This document shows, piece after piece, positions 62,017 to 64,000 of a DNA stretch of 64,000 nucleotides (position 1 is the first letter of the stretch; every line of letters starts with the position of its first letter). Made by a program: the position numbers and the translations under genes. The DNA is from Mycobacterium sp. ENV421 (GTDB lineage Bacteria > Actinomycetota > Actinomycetes > Mycobacteriales > Mycobacteriaceae), in the NCBI RefSeq assembly GCF_002887815.1, contig NZ_PDHO01000019.1:1-64000 (forward strand), in the 5' to 3' direction. Below the pieces are notes generated by a model that was given only the letters and a program-made list of their open reading frames with translations, did not search any database and was not told the DNA's origin.

Positions 62017-63033
62017 TTACGCGGCAGCAACCACGTGCTGACGGGCCGGCTCGCTGCGGAAGCGGCTCGGCGTGCCGTCGATCCGGCAGATCCGCCACAC
62101 CAGCTTCGCCAACGGATTCATCAGACCGGTGTCCTGGCACAGCATCCGGACATCGCCGAACATGTCGCGCAACATCTGTCGGGACTGAGGCGAGGAGAAG
62201 AAGATGTCCTTGCGCACCGAGCGCGGGATGTCGAATTCTTTCCAGAACGCCTTCGGCGGCACGATGATCGCCGAGCACAGCACCCGCATCACCACCGGCA
62301 CATACAGCGACAGCCAGAACCGCTTGCGGCGCGGCAGGTGCGGCACCCGCTTGCGCAGGTACTCGTGCGCGAACGAGATGTGCCGGGCTTCCTCGGCGAC
62401 GTGGATCGCCATCACGCGCTCCATGATCGGGTGCAGCGTCTTGCCTTCGCGCAGAACGTTTTTCTGGGTGTGGTCGATGGGCTCTTCACCGGCGAGGATG
62501 CCGAACCAGAACGGGATCGGCAGGGGGCCGGCCACCAGTGGGATCGCCGGCTGGACCCACTTGAGCAGGCGCGGCATGCCCGGCACGTCGGCGCCGATGT
62601 GGTTGACCATCTCCTGGAACATCATCGTGTGGTTGCACTCTTCGACCGCTTCATGCAGGCAGTACCGGTATTCCGGTGAGCCGTTGGGCGCCCAGAACGC
62701 GTACTCCATCAGACCCCGGATGAGGATCGACTCGAAGTGCAGTCCGACCTTGGCCACATTGGATTGACGCCACATGCCGATCTCGATCTGCCGCTCTTTG
62801 GACTGCGACTGATACCAGGGGTGCTGCCCGATCGGGTCGGTCGCGGGCAGGATCCAGCGCTCGTCGTTGGGTATGACAGCGAACTCGGGCGAATCCCAGT
62901 CGATGTCGGTGTACGGGTTGAAGTTCCGCCGAACTGAGCCTTCGGACAGCGTCATCAGCTTCTCGACATAGGCGGTGTCGTCCAGCACGTCCATGTTGCG
63001 GCGCCAGCGCTGGATGATCTTGGTTCTCGCCAT
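62017..63033 (-). CDS. AurF-like diiron oxygenase (Rv0885-like)
   Basis: This 338-aa protein resembles AurF-type diiron N-oxygenases and M. tuberculosis Rv0885. Ligand helices are visible as EAVEECNHTMMFQEM and HVAEEARHISFAHEYL, both with the ExxH pattern. Known AurF oxidises an arylamine to the nitro compound, but natural mycobacterial substrates are not established. GAGGAGA precedes ATG 63033. The fprB gene that follows could supply electrons. Confidence 0.88.
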   Translation of the reverse strand: MARTKIIQRWRRNMDVLDDTAYVEKLMTLSEGSVRRNFNPYTDIDWDSPEFAVIPNDERWILPATDPIGQHPWYQSQSKERQIEIGMWRQSNVAKVGLHFESILIRGLMEYAFWAPNGSPEYRYCLHEAVEECNHTMMFQEMVNHIGADVPGMPRLLKWVQPAIPLVAGPLPIPFWFGILAGEEPIDHTQKNVLREGKTLHPIMERVMAIHVAEEARHISFAHEYLRKRVPHLPRRKRFWLSLYVPVVMRVLCSAIIVPPKAFWKEFDIPRSVRKDIFFSSPQSRQMLRDMFGDVRMLCQDTGLMNPLAKLVWRICRIDGTPSRFRSEPARQHVVAAA

Positions 63034-63191
63034 GACAGTCTCCTCAATAGAGGTTTACATTTGGGCGGTTGTTGTACAAACGGTACCGCAGGTATCGCAT
63101 ACATGTCCATACCCGGTTTCGGGCTCGCTCAACGCCTCGGTGTGCACCCTCTGTTTCATGGGCGAACGCACGGCCTCCTAGGCTTGGGGGC

Positions 63192-64000
63192 ATGGCTGAT
63201 GAGTTGACAATCCCCGCCGATCTCAAGCCCGGCGACGGTCGCTTCGGCTGTGGCCCCTCGAAGGTGCGCCCCGCGCAGCTCGACGCGCTGGCCGCATCGG
63301 CCGCCTTGTTCGGCACCTCGCACCGCCAGGCGCCGGTGAAGAACCTGGTCGGCCGGGTCCGCGACGGTCTGCGTGAGTTCTTCTCGGTGCCCGACGGCTA
63401 CGAGGTCATCCTGGGCAACGGCGGTGCGACCGCGTTCTGGGACGCCGCCGCGTTCGGGCTGATCGAGAAACGCTCTCTGCACCTCACGTACGGCGAGTTC
63501 TCCTCGAAGTTCGCCTCGGCTGCCACCGCCAACCCGTTCATCGACGACCCGATCGTCATCAAGGCGGACGCGGGCAGCGCACCCGAGCCGCAGTCCGACC
63601 CATCGGTCGACGCGATCGCCTGGGCGCACAACGAGACCTCGACCGGGGTGGCCGTGCCGGTGCGCCGCCCGGAGGGATCGGAGAACGCCCTGATCCTGAT
63701 CGACGCGACCTCCGGGGCCGGCGGGCTGCCGGTCGACGTCAGCGACGTCGACGCCTACTACTTCGCGCCGCAGAAGAACTTCGCCAGTGACGGTGGCCTG
63801 TGGCTGGCCGTCGTCTCCCCCGCCGCGCTGTCCCGCATCGAGGCCATCGCCGGGTCGGGCCGTTGGGTGCCCGACTTCTTGTCACTGCCGATCGCGGTCG
63901 ACAACAGCCTCAAGAACCAGACATACAACACCCCGGCGATCGGCACGCTGGTGCTGATGGCCGAGCAGGTCGATTGGATGAACAGCAACGGCGGGCTGGA
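63192..64000 (+). CDS. serC: Phosphoserine aminotransferase SerC (3' end beyond window)
   Basis: This partial gene covers the first 269 codons of the PLP-dependent phosphoserine aminotransferase of serine biosynthesis, running off the window. It begins MADELTIPADLKPGDGRFGC, with the family phrase FGCGPSKVRP, then FGTSHRQ, the cofactor-lysine segment YYFAPQKNFASDGG and TYNTPAIGT. It matches mycobacterial SerC (Rv0884c), which is about 376 aa. The start ATG is 158 bp from the divergent diiron oxygenase. Confidence 0.94.
   Translation, partial: MADELTIPADLKPGDGRFGCGPSKVRPAQLDALAASAALFGTSHRQAPVKNLVGRVRDGLREFFSVPDGYEVILGNGGATAFWDAAAFGLIEKRSLHLTYGEFSSKFASAATANPFIDDPIVIKADAGSAPEPQSDPSVDAIAWAHNETSTGVAVPVRRPEGSENALILIDATSGAGGLPVDVSDVDAYYFAPQKNFASDGGLWLAVVSPAALSRIEAIAGSGRWVPDFLSLPIAVDNSLKNQTYNTPAIGTLVLMAEQVDWMNSNGGL

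Overview
The window is high-GC actinobacterial DNA with frequent GTG starts and ATGA-type gene overlaps. Gene content and order identify a fast-growing mycobacterium of the Mycolicibacterium type. Many proteins match remembered M. tuberculosis proteins closely: EchA6, AccD3, CtpE, PrrA, PrrB, GltA2, CitA, PdxH, FprB, SerC and DevR. Read right to left, the backbone follows the M. tuberculosis Rv0884c-Rv0914c order: serC, diiron oxygenase, fprB, VOC protein, citA, gltA2, prrB, prrA, accD3, echA6, metallo-hydrolase, beta-lactamase-like protein, ctpE, Rv0909/Rv0910-like pair, carotenoid oxygenase and SCP-x-type thiolase. Accessory segments interrupt it. Synteny is from memory, not computed.

0-18 kb: a membrane GGDEF protein and a GAF-EAL protein bracket a GAF-ANTAR RNA-binding regulator, a thiolase / carotenoid oxygenase / tandem-HTH regulator operon, an LpqN-type lipoprotein and an Hsp20 gene behind a perfect CIRCE operator. 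An acetyltransferase, a small membrane protein, an ABC-F ATPase, a cupin, a BKACE-like enzyme, an RCK-pore-RCK potassium channel, a membrane protein and an amidohydrolase follow. A DevR/DosR paralogue without an adjacent kinase carries its own DosR box.

17.5-25.6 kb: a tight minus-strand operon (echA6, MBL-fold hydrolase, serine hydrolase lipoprotein, ctpE, Rv0909-like antitoxin, Rv0910-like toxin) runs divergently from accD3. accD3 and the next gene converge on a hairpin whose arms begin and end exactly at the two stop codons.

25.6-33.3 kb: a minus-strand operon encodes a heterodimeric ABC exporter, an epoxide-hydrolase-like enzyme and a phosphoribosyltransferase, behind a SoxR/MerR-type promoter with a 19-bp spacer. 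The essential two-component system prrAB diverges from it.

33.3-52.4 kb is the accessory core and the part most likely to hold undescribed biology. Segment A (34-43.4 kb) has a family-5 solute-binding lipoprotein, TetR, two tandem arginase-family ureohydrolases, a class II aldolase, a D-2-hydroxyacid dehydrogenase, a convincing creatininase, two SDRs and a second TetR. Three dyad operators lie in its divergent or intergenic gaps. I read it as a route for degrading creatinine or another guanidino compound. Segment B (43.7-49.5 kb) has a GntR/UTRA regulator, an SDR, an APH-fold kinase, an APC permease and a class III PLP enzyme that closely resembles ethanolamine-phosphate phospho-lyase. It looks like a phosphorylate-then-eliminate amino-alcohol pathway. 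A MarR/DHA2 exporter pair with its operator ends the region.

52.4-64 kb: central metabolism (gltA2, pdxH, citA, fprB, serC), a TetR gene with an apparent degenerate partial copy of itself upstream, two MFS transporters, a VOC protein, a deoxyribonucleotidase and an AurF-like diiron oxygenase. I saw no tRNA, rRNA, CRISPR array, insertion sequence or phage gene.
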